Positions 1 to 8,499 of a stretch of DNA of 64,000 bases are shown here, piece by piece. Origin of the DNA: Paenibacillus sp. PCH8 (lineage in GTDB: Bacteria; Bacillota; Bacilli; Paenibacillales; Paenibacillaceae); the NCBI RefSeq assembly GCF_002968835.1, contig NZ_PKQK01000002.1, forward strand, positions 956,244 through 1,020,243. Direction: 5' to 3'. The position numbers and the translations under genes were made by a program. How positions within the stretch are numbered: the stretch's first letter is position 1; each line of letters starts with the position of its first letter. Under the pieces are notes generated by a model. The model worked only from the letters and a program-made list of their open reading frames with translations. It made no database searches and had not been told where the DNA came from.

Positions 1-76
1 GTGTTCACGCTATCCTTCTGGATACCACTATCATGAAAGTGCGTACTGCCCAAGTCGTTTTTCTCCGTTTATACTA

Positions 77-236
77 GGGCGTGTCTGAAAACTCCGAAGG
101 AAGCAGATTTTGCCGAATTTTCGTTCCAAGCAAGGAAGTTTTTCGCAGGCGTGCCGGGGCACGTCAAGGGAAAGTGACGCAGGAGGGGGCGAAAAGGCAG
201 TAAAAGATGCACTTCAGCGAGTTTTGAGACACGTCC
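77..236. repeat. 160-bp element bounded by imperfect inverted repeats (MITE-like)
   Basis: The left end at 77-93 (GGGCGTGTCTGAAAACT) pairs with the right end at 220-236 (AGTTTTGAGACACGTCC) with about two mismatches over 17 bp. No reading frame fills the element. It contains a smaller internal hairpin around CGTGCCGGGGCACG. The size, terminal inverted repeats and intergenic position suggest a miniature mobile element or a structured intergenic repeat. It ends about 35 bp upstream of the RidA gene. Bases 1-76 hold nothing I can recognise. Confidence 0.55.
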
Positions 237-270
237 TCACTCTATACTGAATTGCAAAGGAGAGAAACAT

Positions 271-663
271 ATGTCAACAGCTCAAATCTATAGCCACGGT
301 GTCCCGTGGGAAGAAGCATTCAGCGTTGCTCAGGGATACAGCGTTAACGGTACGATCTACATTGCAGGACAATTTTCGCATGATATGCAGGGGACGTTTA
401 TTGGGGTGGATGATATTGAAGCACAAGTGCGTCAGACACTCGATAACCTGGATCGCGTGCTCGCCGGATTCAATGTCACCAAGTCGAATATTGCTGAACT
501 GGAGATTTTTCTGGTTCACCCGCAGGAGCATCTTGAGTCATGTGTGGCCGTGTACAAAGAGTACATTGGTACGCATCGTCCGGCGGTCACAATGGTCGGC
601 ACATCGGGACTGGCCTTCCCTCATCAACTCATTGAGATTCGCGCCGTTGCACATACGAACTGA
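271..663 (+). CDS. RidA family (YjgF/YER057c/UK114) protein
   Basis: This 130-residue protein has the usual length and sequence of the YjgF/UK114 family. RidA enzymes hydrolyse reactive enamine/imine intermediates released by PLP enzymes in the cytosol and form trimers. The C-terminal part contains a VTMVGTSGLAFPHQLIEI-type segment typical of the family's last strands. The usual catalytic arginine motif is less clear here (RPAVTMVG), so this may belong to a divergent YjgF subfamily. The start is set by AAGGAGAG six bases before ATG. The gene stands alone, and a bidirectional terminator follows. Confidence 0.85.
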   Translation: MSTAQIYSHGVPWEEAFSVAQGYSVNGTIYIAGQFSHDMQGTFIGVDDIEAQVRQTLDNLDRVLAGFNVTKSNIAELEIFLVHPQEHLESCVAVYKEYIGTHRPAVTMVGTSGLAFPHQLIEIRAVAHTN

Positions 664-736
664 TCCGAGTTACCTCAAACGTCCCAGCACCAAGCAAAAC
701 GCCTAATAAGTTACTCACTTTAACGAAGTCCGTCAC

Positions 737-790
737 AAAACAGAAGCAGGTTAGGATTCGATCCAACCTGCTTCTGTATGATTTCTTATT
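737..790. terminator. Bidirectional rho-independent terminator
   Basis: Arms at 741-755 and 762-776 (CAGAAGCAGGTT... / ...AACCTGCTTCTG) form a strong stem. It is preceded by an A-run and followed by a T-rich tract. It lies between two convergent genes, the RidA gene and the YHYH/stalk protein gene. Confidence 0.85.
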
Positions 791-791
791 T

Positions 792-1427
792 TTATTCTTT
801 CACTTTCACTGTCAACGTATTGCCGGACGAGGTGAGAGAAGCCCCAAGCCCTTCTACCAAAACTCTGAGCGGAATGTACGTTGTACCCTTAATTTCTTTG
901 GGAGCGGCCTGTAAATGGACATCTTTCCCGTTCACCTTCACCTTTTTGCTGCCCAAGGTAAAGATTAGCTTGTACTTATCTTTGGTAACGGTAATAGTTT
1001 GGGCCTTGCTGTCCCAAAACGTTTTGGCTTTCATCGCTTTAGCCACCTCACGCAGGGGTACAAGATTCGTGTTATTCATTACAATCGGAGATTCGGTGAA
1101 AATAACCTTGGAACCATTCACCTTTACCTGAACAGAAGACTTGATATATTCTGGTTTGGGAGTGGCTTTCTTTTGGGTTGCAGTTGAAGAAGATTTGTTA
1201 CTTTTCTTAGTACTTCCCGAACTGGATGAACTTGAAGATGAAGACTTGGAACTTGAAGAGGAACCTCCGTTATGATAGTGATATTCCCCTTGTTTCAACC
1301 CCCACTTTGCACAGTTGGTACGACAGGTGTGTCCTCCACTCGCATCTGTTCTTCCCGGGTGAGCAGACGCAACGGTTGCAAAAATCATGAAAATGACAAG
1401 TAAACTGCTCATTACTTTGATGCGCAT
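792..1427 (-). CDS. Exported YHYH-domain protein with C-terminal stalk domain
   Basis: The protein has 211 residues. It begins with a signal peptide (about residues 1-22, ending ...VASAHP). A YHYH-type segment follows (CRTNC...GEYHYHNGG, about residues 33-50), then a Ser-rich low-complexity linker of about 20 residues. The C-terminal half (about 95-211) is a copper-amine-oxidase-N-like 'stalk' domain with the typical VNGSKV, NLVPLREVAKAMKA and TYIPLRVLVEGLGA repeats. Such proteins are exported and associated with the cell wall or surface; the function is unknown. The start was moved to 1427 because GGAGG sits eight bases before that ATG, and the six codons upstream have no RBS. Confidence 0.8.
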   Translation of the reverse strand: MRIKVMSSLLVIFMIFATVASAHPGRTDASGGHTCRTNCAKWGLKQGEYHYHNGGSSSSSKSSSSSSSSSGSTKKSNKSSSTATQKKATPKPEYIKSSVQVKVNGSKVIFTESPIVMNNTNLVPLREVAKAMKAKTFWDSKAQTITVTKDKYKLIFTLGSKKVKVNGKDVHLQAAPKEIKGTTYIPLRVLVEGLGASLTSSGNTLTVKVKE

Positions 1428-1546
1428 ATAGATAACCTCCAGCAATTAGTATGGCCAGAGTATCATACCATAATTACCCATACAATATAGGTGGATACTT
1501 AAAATTATTTTCACTTAACAATTTACAAACGCGGGTCTATCTTCAC

Positions 1547-2365
1547 CTATTTCAGTAGAAGCGTACCAGTACCCGCCCATACCTCTTGCAAAGCCAAACG
1601 AAAGATACGGTCCAATTCCTCCACCTCAACAGCATCCTCATTCGTCATCTGGGCGGCCAGTTGTTCTACATGCTCAATCGTCTCCGCCAAAAATGTCTGT
1701 ATCGCAGGCAGCTGCGGCTCCAGATCCAGTTCCTCGCCCGCCTTTTTCCGGCGCAACAATTCATGAATCTCCGTATAAAGTGGTGCATTCACAGGCACAA
1801 GTTCCTGGACCAATTCCTCAAATGCCATCGGCGGCATCGTATCATAACGTTCGATCCAGCCGCAGGCCAGTAACGGACGCAGCACATAGAAATACTTCTT
1901 GATCTTCACTTGCTCACCTTGCAGATAATCCCGAAAATTACCCTTCGCCATATTGAGATAATGATACATGCAGGACTTCGGCGAGAACGTAAGCGGCGAT
2001 AGTGCCCGAATATGTTCTGCCACGCTATACGGCTCATCATACTGGATGGGGGATTGCAACCATTCCAGCAGCGGCGGGTTTGATTTGCGAAACAGCTTCA
2101 GTGCCTTGCGCAGATCCCAACCGTTGATGTCGAGCTGATCACTGATCGGACGTTCGATAACATCCCTTCGATCCTCAATCGACAAGTACCATTCCAAAGG
2201 TCTTACATATAAGAAACGCACATCATAATCACTATCCTGTGAAGGAAACCCCCACGCCCGGCTGCCCGATTCACAGGCATAGATGATCCGCACCTGCTCC
2301 TCCTGTTCAATCTGCTTCAGCTGCTGTCTGATCGTATCCCTCATATCTTCATGAACATAAGTCAT
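1547..2365 (-). CDS. RlaP/YcgL-type nucleotidyltransferase-fold protein
   Basis: The protein has 272 residues. It carries the polymerase-beta nucleotidyltransferase signature GSRAWGFPSQDSDYDVRF at about residues 32-50, with the paired metal-binding aspartates in DSDYDVR. This matches the 'RNA repair pathway DNA polymerase beta' family (RlaP; Bacillus YcgL). Family members are predicted nucleotidyltransferases, and some are linked to RNA repair; no RNA ligase partner is present here. The start is supported by AAGGAGGAGAG upstream of ATG. The gene is divergent from the WYL regulator pair. Confidence 0.85.
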   Translation of the reverse strand: MTYVHEDMRDTIRQQLKQIEQEEQVRIIYACESGSRAWGFPSQDSDYDVRFLYVRPLEWYLSIEDRRDVIERPISDQLDINGWDLRKALKLFRKSNPPLLEWLQSPIQYDEPYSVAEHIRALSPLTFSPKSCMYHYLNMAKGNFRDYLQGEQVKIKKYFYVLRPLLACGWIERYDTMPPMAFEELVQELVPVNAPLYTEIHELLRRKKAGEELDLEPQLPAIQTFLAETIEHVEQLAAQMTNEDAVEVEELDRIFRLALQEVWAGTGTLLLK

Positions 2366-2582
2366 GTCCGCTCTCCTCCTTCAAAAAACAATCCATATCT
2401 CTTATTATGCCTCTCAAATGACCTGCACGAACACGGTAAAAGTATGACGACCTTGCTAATCATAAGTTTAAAATGAAACCAGCTTCTCATCCTGATACAA
2501 TACAGGGATACGAGAAGTACGAAAGAGCGAATGATATCGCTCACCATTCGCCTGACTCCAGGCCACCAAGGAGTGAATATGT

Positions 2583-3938
2583 ATGGCAAGAGAGAGTTTT
2601 GACAAAGAAATTCAGTTTCTGCGTATGTTATCGCTGACAAGCGGTGCATATAATCGCAAACAGTATGCTGAGCGCCTTGGCATATCCGTACATACCTTTG
2701 ACAAAACCCAGCGCCGATTAAAAGAAATCATGCAGACTGTCGCTGACCAGCGACTCGGTGCAGAAGCAAGCCGGGAGATGGCTGACCTTGTTCGTTTTCA
2801 GTACGGAGAATCCGCTGAACCCATGCTGCTCTTCCTCTACCGCGCCAAGTCGATGAAAGAGACTGAAGTCCAGCGACTTTCCGTCCTTTTGAAAATTTTA
2901 CAAGATAACGCCGCCACCGCAATGGAACTGCTAGACGCCTGTTGTGCCGATCTGCCAGAAGAGCTGGCATTGCCTGACGAGAAGACCATTCGCTCGGATC
3001 TGAAGTATCTGGAAGAAGTCGGCGTTATTCGTAAGGAGCCGGGTGGCAGACCCTATCGGTATGCCTTGCAACAAGATATGCTTACCAAATTAACGGTAGA
3101 AGAACAGCTGGAGTTGTATGATTTTGTAGATATCATGGCGAACACTCAGGTTCCATCCGTACAGGGGTATTTATTGCGGGATAGTCTGAAGAAGGCTATT
3201 ACAGCGAACTTTCCACAGGAAGAGGCTACCGAACCTTATATCTATAAGTATCACTATTATTCTCGCATCCTGGACGAAGCTCACCTGTACACCCTGCTTG
3301 GTGCAATTCGCCAGCGCAAACGTGTGCAATTTCTGTACTTCTCACCGAAAAAACCATCCAGCTATAGCTCACAGAATACAAATCCACGATTCGAGCGCGA
3401 AGCCAGTGGACAATCCAACCGGATCGTTCCGCTCGAAGTGATCTATGACCATCAGTATGGTCGCTGGTATGTCATTGGATATCAGGGTCGCCGCGGATAT
3501 GTGAAGTTCCGCATGGAAGGTATAACACAACTGGAAGAACAGGATTCAGTGGAAGAGGAATACATGCTTGAATTGAAGCAACAGTGGACCGAAATCAGTC
3601 GCTACAGTTGGCTGGTGGATACAGGGAATACCATGACGGTTCAAGCCCGCTTTTTCCATCCCGGGCATGGTCAGCGCAACTTCATTCTGGATCGGGTTCG
3701 TCTACAAGGCCAATGGGGAACGATTACACCCGAAACGGACCACACCTTTCTATATGAGATTCAAGTGAACGGCATCACCGAGATCAAACCATGGCTAAGG
3801 AGTTTTGGCTCAAGCTGCGAGGTTATTGCACCCCTTAGGCTGCGTCAGGAAATGATCAAGGAATGGAAGGAGATTGCGGCGTATTATGAACCTGTTCGAG
3901 AAGATGTTCAACTACCAGATGATGACGAGGCTGAATGA
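2583..3938 (+). CDS. WYL-domain transcriptional regulator (first of a pair)
   Basis: The protein has 451 residues. An N-terminal helix-turn-helix region (YAERLGISVHTFDKTQRRL, about residues 25-50) and a second winged-helix-like segment (TIRSDLKYLEEVGVIRKEPGGRP, about 138-160) precede a WYL-type ligand domain. That domain begins near IRQRKRVQFLYFSPKK (about 240) and includes PLEVIYDHQYGRWYVIGYQ. WYL regulators are DNA-binding proteins whose WYL domain senses nucleic acid or nucleotide ligands. The start codon is ATG after GGAGTGAAT. The 3' end overlaps the next gene by about 53 bases, which implies co-expression. Confidence 0.8.
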   Translation: MARESFDKEIQFLRMLSLTSGAYNRKQYAERLGISVHTFDKTQRRLKEIMQTVADQRLGAEASREMADLVRFQYGESAEPMLLFLYRAKSMKETEVQRLSVLLKILQDNAATAMELLDACCADLPEELALPDEKTIRSDLKYLEEVGVIRKEPGGRPYRYALQQDMLTKLTVEEQLELYDFVDIMANTQVPSVQGYLLRDSLKKAITANFPQEEATEPYIYKYHYYSRILDEAHLYTLLGAIRQRKRVQFLYFSPKKPSSYSSQNTNPRFEREASGQSNRIVPLEVIYDHQYGRWYVIGYQGRRGYVKFRMEGITQLEEQDSVEEEYMLELKQQWTEISRYSWLVDTGNTMTVQARFFHPGHGQRNFILDRVRLQGQWGTITPETDHTFLYEIQVNGITEIKPWLRSFGSSCEVIAPLRLRQEMIKEWKEIAAYYEPVREDVQLPDDDEAE

Positions 3939-4779
3939 GACCGGACTGTTCACCTGGACCTCACAGGAACGGGCCTGGCTTCGTATGATGCTGCATCACC
4001 CCGCTGCACGAGAAGCGCTGAGCCCGGTTACGCTGGACAAAATGCACCATATGCTCGATGGGGAACATGACCTGAACCTGCAGGATTACCTGACAGAAAA
4101 AGCCAAGAGTGAAGAAAACAGTGTTTCTCATCCACTACTTCAACCGTTACGGCAGATCATTCTGCACCATCAGGGATTTCGACTAACGGGTCGCGTCCGC
4201 AATGGACGCACGAGCCAAGACCAATTCGGCTTCCCGTACAAACTGGAATATTCCATGGTCAAAAAAGAATGGTACGTGCTCTGGTACGCCCCTCGCTTCG
4301 ACAAACTCATGTCCACCAAGCTGCACAGCATCGTTACGGCGGAAGCCCAGCATGTCGAACCGGAGAGCGCTTCGGTGTACACTGCCAACATTGCTGCGTT
4401 GACCGAGAAGCGCAAGACGACCGTCACCATCGAGGTACTGCCCGAATTCAATCAGGAGCTGTCACGAATTCTGTATGCCTTCTCCTGCTTCGAGAAACAA
4501 GTCGAGTATATAGAGGATCAGCAAATGTACAGAATTGAGCTGACCGTTCCACGGAATGAGATCGATTACGTCTTATCCAAAATGCGTTTTCTGGGCAAAC
4601 GGGTTCGGATTGCTGACCATGCCGTTCTCCAACAGCGCATGTCCGAGACTGCCGCCAAAGTATTGGCACGTTACGCTGAATCTGAACCCGACCGAAATAT
4701 CGAACACCCATTGGGAGGCCGGCACCTCCAGCATGAGGAAGAACCTCATGCTAAGGCTGATGGTCAAGATTTGGCATGA
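3886..4779 (+). CDS. WYL-domain protein (second of a pair)
   Basis: The protein has 297 residues. It lacks an obvious N-terminal HTH but contains a WYL-like core: LRQIILHHQGFRLTGRVRNG, then FPYKLEYSMVKKEWYVLWYA (about residues 85-145). A C-terminal winged extension follows. It overlaps the preceding WYL regulator, so the two proteins probably act together, perhaps as a heteromer. I chose ATG at 3886, with AAGGAG 13 bases upstream. A TTG at 3874 is possible but too close to that RBS. Family membership is clear; the regulated target is unknown. Confidence 0.75.
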   Translation: MNLFEKMFNYQMMTRLNETGLFTWTSQERAWLRMMLHHPAAREALSPVTLDKMHHMLDGEHDLNLQDYLTEKAKSEENSVSHPLLQPLRQIILHHQGFRLTGRVRNGRTSQDQFGFPYKLEYSMVKKEWYVLWYAPRFDKLMSTKLHSIVTAEAQHVEPESASVYTANIAALTEKRKTTVTIEVLPEFNQELSRILYAFSCFEKQVEYIEDQQMYRIELTVPRNEIDYVLSKMRFLGKRVRIADHAVLQQRMSETAAKVLARYAESEPDRNIEHPLGGRHLQHEEEPHAKADGQDLA

Positions 4780-4823
4780 GGTTGCATTCTTATTCATTAA
4801 GCAAAAGCAAACCTGTAACCCAG

Positions 4824-4960
4824 CAAAAAAGGGTTGTCTCCAAAGGCTTCCTCCATAGGCCTAAACATGAAAATAGCGCGTCTCCGATTCGTTACATTTT
4901 CAAATGGACTGAAATGCACCCAATCGTTTTTTGAAGGGCTTTCGAGACAGCCCCCTTTTG
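4824..4960. repeat. 137-bp inverted-repeat-bounded intergenic element
   Basis: The left end (4824-4848, with GGGTTGTCTCCAAAGG) pairs imperfectly with the right end (4935-4960, with CTTTCGAGACAGCCCCC). The interior has no coding potential. The tip resembles that of the element at 77-236 (both contain TGTCT followed by AAA), so the two may belong to related families. It sits between convergent genes and could also act as a terminator. Confidence 0.45.
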
Positions 4961-4968
4961 TTATATCT

Positions 4969-5469
4969 CTACGTACTGCTACTGCCGGCAGCCGAATTCC
5001 GTCTTTTATTAATCGCATGTACGCCCATAACGACCGCAATTAATTCATACGTATCCAGCTGTTCCGACTGGTTGTCTAATACAAATGCGGCTGTACTAAA
5101 CCAGCCACTGGTACGACGGAAACTGGCTACGATGCGGCCACTACTGCCGGTTATATCATATTCCTGTGAAAATGCTGGAGCAGACACCTCATACGTCCCG
5201 CGTGATCCTGCGTCATATTCATATTTCTTGCTGAAGAAACTGAATCTCGCCCGCAATACACCCAGATGTCTCCCATCTGCTGAAGTGATATCCCAACGAT
5301 TGGTTAACATGCGGAATTTGCCGCTGCAGACCAATCCCGCGTGATCCGATACATCGAGCGAAGCTCCAAAAACACTTTTCAAATCCAGATGTCCGGCCTG
5401 TTCTTGATTCGGATTCATAATTTCGGTATAACCTGCATTGAAAAAGTTATCCCTGAAGTAAAGTTCCAT
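4969..5469 (-). CDS. LURP-one-related (YxjI-like, tubby C2-fold) protein
   Basis: The protein has 166 residues, the length typical of bacterial LURP-one/YxjI proteins. It is a beta-rich sequence starting MELYFRDNFF. It contains repeated strand motifs such as YDITGSSGRIVASFRR, which match the 'basic scaffold plus DxxG' pattern of this family. Related proteins share a tubby/phospholipid-scramblase barrel fold; the bacterial function is not established. The start at 5469 is set by AAAGGAGAG seven bases upstream. The gene is monocistronic, with a repeat element directly after its stop. Confidence 0.75.
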   Translation of the reverse strand: MELYFRDNFFNAGYTEIMNPNQEQAGHLDLKSVFGASLDVSDHAGLVCSGKFRMLTNRWDITSADGRHLGVLRARFSFFSKKYEYDAGSRGTYEVSAPAFSQEYDITGSSGRIVASFRRTSGWFSTAAFVLDNQSEQLDTYELIAVVMGVHAINKRRNSAAGSSST

Positions 5470-5503
5470 AACGATCTCTCCTTTCACTCACATTTCAGTA
5501 TAT

Positions 5504-5530
5504 AAAAAAAGACGAGCAACTCTCGTCGCC
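5504..5530 (-). terminator. Rho-independent terminator of the first GntR/ABC operon
   Basis: On the minus strand GACGAG-AGTTG-CTCGTC is followed by a run of seven T. It lies directly downstream of the permease gene that ends at 5568. Confidence 0.8.
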
Positions 5531-5567
5531 CGTGTCATTTTATCCCGATATATTCATAACGTGTTCA

Positions 5568-6308
5568 TTATACTTCAACTTTTTTGTTATTCAGGTAAAT
5601 GGTAGCCCACACCAGTATGACTGCCACGATCAATTCAAATATAATGCTTCCAAACATGCCATCCGACCATATCAAGCCATTGGCCGTAATTGAAATTCCT
5701 GTACTTTCTTCTGTGTATTGAAACAACTCATTCGGATTAAAACGTCCAGCCAAGACAATATTTTCGAGCCAACTAATCAGATTGACCAGGACAAGAAATG
5801 CAACAATTCCGATCCACGGCCCTGTTTTCCAGCGGAAGCTGCCTGCAATACTAATGGATAGAAAGATGATAAAGAGACTGAATAAGATAATCCAAGCCAA
5901 AAACAGCAACAGTGAGATCATATCCGATACTTGCATACCTGAAAGATTGATATAGGTGGATAGGTCTATCCCAAGCTTCATGGTAGTGTAGAGGTAAACG
6001 TGTATGCTACCTATAATCAACAACCCCAATCCGCAAAGGGCTCCAAAGATTAATGGAGACAACACATGTGACAGACCCGTTACGGGTAATAGGCGGCGAT
6101 TATACGAGCGAATATTGGACGTGTAGGTTTTAATCATTTTCACATAGATCGCCACACCTGCTCCAATATATACCATAATGCCAAGTATATTCCCTGTGAC
6201 TCCAGACAGGAACAGGGTCTGCCCAATCTGAGCGATAATCAATATGACTAGCCCGGCGAGCAGTGTATTCCAGTTCTTTCTAAAGTCATACTTCAACAAT
6301 GTCATCAT
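5568..6308 (-). CDS. ABC transporter permease (ABC-2-like, YtrC/D-type operon)
   Basis: The 246-residue integral membrane protein has about six hydrophobic segments (for example LLAGLVILIIAQIGQTLFL, then GLGLLIIGSIHVYLY). It is the last gene of a GntR-ATPase-permease operon and overlaps the ATPase stop by four bases (ATGA type). Such YtrA-type operons are usually induced by cell-wall or membrane stress, and the transported substrate is generally unknown. Nothing in the sequence shows the substrate. Confidence 0.8.
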   Translation of the reverse strand: MMTLLKYDFRKNWNTLLAGLVILIIAQIGQTLFLSGVTGNILGIMVYIGAGVAIYVKMIKTYTSNIRSYNRRLLPVTGLSHVLSPLIFGALCGLGLLIIGSIHVYLYTTMKLGIDLSTYINLSGMQVSDMISLLLFLAWIILFSLFIIFLSISIAGSFRWKTGPWIGIVAFLVLVNLISWLENIVLAGRFNPNELFQYTEESTGISITANGLIWSDGMFGSIIFELIVAVILVWATIYLNNKKVEV

Positions 6309-7003
6309 TCCGCATAGACCTCCTTGAACATCTCATCCACACTTTTTCCATACTTCAGACGGAGCGTTTCCACTTCTTCACGCATCACCAGTTCGCCCTC
6401 GCGAATAAAGACCACTTCATCAAAAATCCGTTCAATGTCATTCACAAGATGTGTGGAGATGACCAAACTGCTGTCCTCATCATAGAATCTGACGATCGCG
6501 TCCAGAATCTTGCCTCGCGCAACCGGATCTACTCCGCCAATAGGTTCATCCAGCAGATATAGACGAGCTTTGCGAGAAAGGGCCAGTGTTAGTTGTAGTC
6601 GTTCATTCATGCCTTTCGACAGATGCCGTACCCGATCACTCTCGACAAGGTTCATGAAATCCAGCATCTCCCGCGCCTTCTCTTCATCAAAATCAGCATA
6701 AAAATCACGATAGTATGCAATCGCATCTCGTACTTTCATCCAATTCTCCGTCAACGGACGATCCGGCATAAAGGATACAAGCGACTTCGTCTCCAATCCG
6801 ACAGGCTTACCGGTGACCTGAATCGTTCCACTGCTGGGATGTAACAAACCTGCAACCAGCTTCATCAAGGTACTCTTTCCGCTACCATTGCTCCCCAGCA
6901 GACCTACGATTCGGCCTGGAGCGATATCCAGTGTAATATTGCTTAATGCTTTCTTGTTACCATATATTTTGTTCACCTGATTCAGTTCAAGGATATTACT
7001 CAT
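6305..7003 (-). CDS. ABC transporter ATP-binding protein (YtrB-type)
   Basis: The ATPase has 232 residues. Walker A is GLLGSNGSGKSTL (about residue 35-45). The signature region reads LSKGMNERLQLTLAL, a degenerate form typical of ABC-2 exporters. Walker B is LYLLDEPIGGVD, and the switch histidine lies in VISTHL. The start at 7003 follows GGGAGG; the eleven codons before it lack an RBS. It overlaps the GntR gene by eight bases and pairs with the permease at 5568-6308. Confidence 0.87.
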   Translation of the reverse strand: MSNILELNQVNKIYGNKKALSNITLDIAPGRIVGLLGSNGSGKSTLMKLVAGLLHPSSGTIQVTGKPVGLETKSLVSFMPDRPLTENWMKVRDAIAYYRDFYADFDEEKAREMLDFMNLVESDRVRHLSKGMNERLQLTLALSRKARLYLLDEPIGGVDPVARGKILDAIVRFYDEDSSLVISTHLVNDIERIFDEVVFIREGELVMREEVETLRLKYGKSVDEMFKEVYAE

Positions 7004-7382
7004 GCGTTGTTCCTCCCTTTCCTTCCGCAACGGCATCGGCCACGATCGATAAGATATCCTGCTCTTCGATCCCCAGTTCCTTCATTCCGGTCAGAAAACG
7101 TTCCAGTAATTCACCGGCCATTTCTTTTTTGATCGTCATAATCTTCCGCTCCTCACTGGTCACGTATCTGCCCAAGCCCCGTTTGGTTTCGACCACTTCT
7201 TCCCGCTCAAGCTCCTGAAATGTCCGTTGTACTGTATTTGGATTGATCTGCAATTCAGCGGCCAATTCTCGAACCGAAGGAATCTTGTCGCCTGCCTTTA
7301 GTGTTCCGGTCACAATCTGTCTCTTGATGTACTGCATAATCTGCAGATAGATCGGTAAGTTATTATCAAATTCCATAGTCAC
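6996..7382 (-). CDS. GntR family (YtrA subfamily) transcriptional regulator
   Basis: The protein has 128 residues: a GntR winged helix (about 10-75, with KIPSVRELAAELQINPNTVQR) and only a short C-terminal helical tail, as in the YtrA subfamily. It is the first gene of a three-gene ABC operon and is expected to repress it. A GTG start at 7382 has GAGGAG ten bases upstream. An internal ATG at 7376 is the alternative. Confidence 0.87.
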   Translation of the reverse strand: MTMEFDNNLPIYLQIMQYIKRQIVTGTLKAGDKIPSVRELAAELQINPNTVQRTFQELEREEVVETKRGLGRYVTSEERKIMTIKKEMAGELLERFLTGMKELGIEEQDILSIVADAVAEGKGGTTHE

Positions 7383-7420
7383 AAAGCGCTCACTCCTCTC
7401 TGTATTGGTGTGTTAGTTAC

Positions 7421-7449
7421 ATAGTACACTAGTGATTTGGTATTGTAAA
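7421..7449 (-). promoter_or_regulatory. Sigma-A-type promoter of the first GntR/ABC operon
   Basis: On the minus strand the -35 TTTACA (7449-7444) and the -10 TACTAT (7426-7421) are separated by exactly 17 bases. The start of the GntR gene is about 40 bases downstream. A TACACT half-site overlaps the -10 region. A degenerate partner (GGTGTG on the plus strand) lies 12 bases away, which may be the autoregulatory operator. Confidence 0.65.
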
Positions 7450-7513
7450 GCCCATTTATTTAATATTTTCATAACGGATGGGGAAATAGAAAAGGGAACG
7501 GGAATGAGGATAT

Positions 7514-7570
7514 GGATACCACGGCAAAAAGAGCAGATCATGAAGATCTGCTCTTTTTGCCGTGGTATCC
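7514..7570. terminator. Perfect 26-bp hairpin, bidirectional terminator
   Basis: Arms 7514-7539 and 7545-7570 are perfect reverse complements around a five-base loop (ATGAA). The core is A5-GAGCAGATC-loop-GATCTGCTC-T5, a classical bidirectional terminator, extended by ten further paired bases. On the minus strand it lies just after the aldo/keto reductase gene. Confidence 0.8.
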
Positions 7571-7589
7571 TCATCTATTCATCCGGTGG

Positions 7590-8455
7590 TTATACGATAT
7601 CCAAAGGTACTTTGCCTTCTGGTGCAGGAAAAGCCTCACTCAACCGGGTCAACTCGTCTTGTGTCAAGACGATGCTCAACGCCGCCGCATTATCTGCCAC
7701 ATGATGTAGCTGCACTGCTTTGGGAATCGCCAGTACATCTCCATCCCTGATCACCCAAGCCAGCGCAATCTGTGAAGTAGTTACCCCTCGATCCTGTGCA
7801 ATTTCACGAATGACCGGGTGCTCCAACAATTCACCGCGAAGTGTGCCACCTTGAGCCAGCGGACAATAAGCCATGATCGGAACACGCCGTTCACGCATCC
7901 AGGGGAGCAGATCTCGTTCAATGCCACGAGAAGCCGCATGGTATAGCACCTGATTGACCATACAGTGAGAGCCATCCGGCAAACTCCATAACTCCCTCAT
8001 ATCCCCTGTATCCAGATTTGATACACCCCAGCGCAGAATTTTACCGGACTGCTTCAGTTGCTCCAGAGCCTGAACCGTCTCTTCGAGCGGGACTCCCCCA
8101 CGCCAATGGAGCAAATACAGATCCAGGCGATCGGTGCCGAGACGCGCGAGACTGCGATCACAGGCGTTAATCATCTGCTTGCGATCCGCATGATGGGGGT
8201 ACACTTTAGACACGAGAAATACATCATCACGATATCCCGCGATCGCTTTTCCCGTAACCTCTTCTGCTCCACCTTCTGCATACATCTCAGCTGTATCAAT
8301 AACGTTCATCCCCGTTCAATTCCGAAACGAAGTGCCCGTACTTCTTCTTCCCGGCTGGATGGATTCTCACCCAAGTTCCATGTGCCCTGCCCAATCGCAG
8401 GCAACAACGTTCCATCCGGAAGTTCAATCGTTCGTGCTTGATCACCATGCTTCAT
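7590..8455 (-). pseudogene. Aldo/keto reductase, frameshifted
   Basis: The open frame from 8309 begins MNVIDTAEMY, inside the family's conserved catalytic Asp/Tyr motif, so its N-terminus is missing. The missing part is present in another frame from an ATG at 8455 with GGAGG upstream (start MKHGDQARTIELPDGT). That frame runs ...RFGIERG into a premature stop at the junction. Adding one G to the GGGG run at 8310-8313 joins the two frames into a 288-residue protein of normal length. Catalytic Asp, Tyr, Lys (LVSKVYP) and His (LYLLHWRG) are all present. The restored protein would be an NAD(P)H-dependent cytosolic reductase of unknown substrate. Sequencing error is as likely as true inactivation. 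Confidence 0.85.
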
Positions 8456-8499
8456 CTGTATTCCTCCATTCTGAAGAATCTATTTCCGTTGTGACCTCT

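Noticed and set aside
4797..5039. 80-codon minus-strand frame covering the inverted-repeat element
   Set aside because: It overlaps the LURP-one gene in another frame and spans the repeat element. No RBS.
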